Assembly (NCBI GenBank): GCA_019114115.1
Contig: DXGD01000298.1
Coordinates: 1-6,205 of the forward strand
DNA length: 6,205 bases
Direction of reading: 5' to 3'
DNA from: Candidatus Nesterenkonia stercoripullorum
GTDB taxonomy: Bacteria; Actinomycetota; Actinomycetes; Actinomycetales; Micrococcaceae
Below, piece by piece: positions 5,696 through 6,205 of this stretch (positions are counted from its first letter, which is position 1; every line of letters starts with the position of its first letter). Under the pieces are notes generated by a model. That model had not been told where the DNA came from. It searched no databases and saw only the letters and a program-made list of their open reading frames with translations. Made by a program: the position numbers and the translations under genes.

Positions 5696-6205
5696 CCCAG
5701 ACAATCACCCCCGCCCCCGCCGAACGGGACATCTTGCCGGCACGCTCGGTCTTGGACGTGCAGCGCCTCAGCGTGGCCTACGCCGAGCGTCACGTGGTCC
5801 AGGATGTATCGTTCCAGCTCCACGCCGGTGAAGTGGTCGGCCTCATCGGTGAATCCGGGTCGGGGAAGACGACGATAGCGCGCGCAGTGCTCGGCACAGT
5901 GCCGAGCGCCCGCGGCCACCTCACTGTCAACGGCCGCAGGACCAACGGGTTCAGCGCACGCCACCAGCGCAGATTCCGTCGTGAAGGACACGCTCAGTAC
6001 GTCTTCCAGGATCCGTTCCACAGCCTCGACGAGCGATTCACCGCGCTGCAGGCCGTCCGTCAGGGCGCCCGGGAGACCTTCGGGAAGAAGGCCGCCGATG
6101 AGCACGCCCGCCATGCGCTGCAGGCCGTGCAGCTGCATGAGCGCTTATGGCATCGTCGTCCGGGCGGCCTCTCAGGCGGGCAGCGGCAGCGCGTGGCCAT
6201 CGCCC
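5692..6205 (+). CDS. DppF-like ABC ATPase, 3'-partial
   Basis: The second ATP-binding subunit of the importer, cut by the right edge after 171 codons with no stop. Its ATG overlaps the preceding stop as ATGA and is preceded by AAGGGGA (5678-5684) at 7 bases. Seen: Walker A GESGSGKT (53-60), Q-loop Gln106 in VFQDPFHSLD (104-113), and signature LSGGQRQRVAIA (160-171). Walker B, the H-loop and any HPY region lie beyond the window. Established: in Dpp/Opp importers two non-identical ATPases form the nucleotide-binding pair, and LSGGQRQ is typical of the DppF/OppF member. Here the partner is the ATPase domain tethered to the DppC-like permease. The block before the signature reads RRPGGLSGG, where the family usually has a Tyr/Pro/His/Glu-type sequence, a mild deviation with no clear consequence. 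Confidence 0.94.
   Translation, partial: MTQTITPAPAERDILPARSVLDVQRLSVAYAERHVVQDVSFQLHAGEVVGLIGESGSGKTTIARAVLGTVPSARGHLTVNGRRTNGFSARHQRRFRREGHAQYVFQDPFHSLDERFTALQAVRQGARETFGKKAADEHARHALQAVQLHERLWHRRPGGLSGGQRQRVAIA

Overview
The window is a GC-rich stretch with strong G/C bias at third codon positions. Its genes begin with ATG and are joined by ATGA stop/start overlaps, and the binding protein carries a twin-arginine lipoprotein signal. This suggests a high-GC Gram-positive actinobacterium, with Micrococcales such as Brevibacterium or relatives as a guess from style only. Every convincing gene lies on the + strand.

Layout. (1) Bases 1-696 hold the 3' part of a serine beta-lactamase/DD-peptidase-fold hydrolase, cut off upstream of its SDN motif. 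(2) Bases 697-1248 form a gene-poor region of about 550 bp. It holds a perfect 14-bp tandem duplication, several dyad symmetries (two of them perfect and close together at 982-1018), a hairpin followed by T4 (1081-1104), and a consensus TTGACA box (1144-1149). It ends at a good Shine-Dalgarno sequence (1239-1243). (3) Bases 1249-6205 hold an operon for one ABC importer of the peptide/nickel (Dpp/Opp) class: a Tat-type lipoprotein substrate-binding protein, a DppB-like permease, a DppC-like permease fused to a DppD-like ATPase in one 601-residue polypeptide, and a DppF-like ATPase that runs off the right edge. The three junctions in the operon are all ATGA 4-bp overlaps, implying translational coupling and a fixed ratio of subunits.

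How the parts fit. The lipoprotein would capture an oligopeptide or similar small ligand outside the membrane. The two permease domains would form the channel, and the two ATPase domains would pair to power import. One of those ATPase domains is covalently tethered to a permease. The substrate cannot be read from sequence: short peptides are the default, while nickel chelates, opines and metallophores are alternatives in the same family. The neighbouring serine hydrolase acts on D-Ala-type peptides or beta-lactams if catalytic. A link to uptake of cell-wall peptides is therefore possible, but it rests on adjacency alone, and the 550-bp gap argues for separate transcription.

I did not find an unmistakably new system. 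The points most worth checking are the hydrolase's apparent lack of the class A general-base glutamate together with its long insertion, the cluster of dyads and hairpin in the leader, and the fused permease-ATPase.
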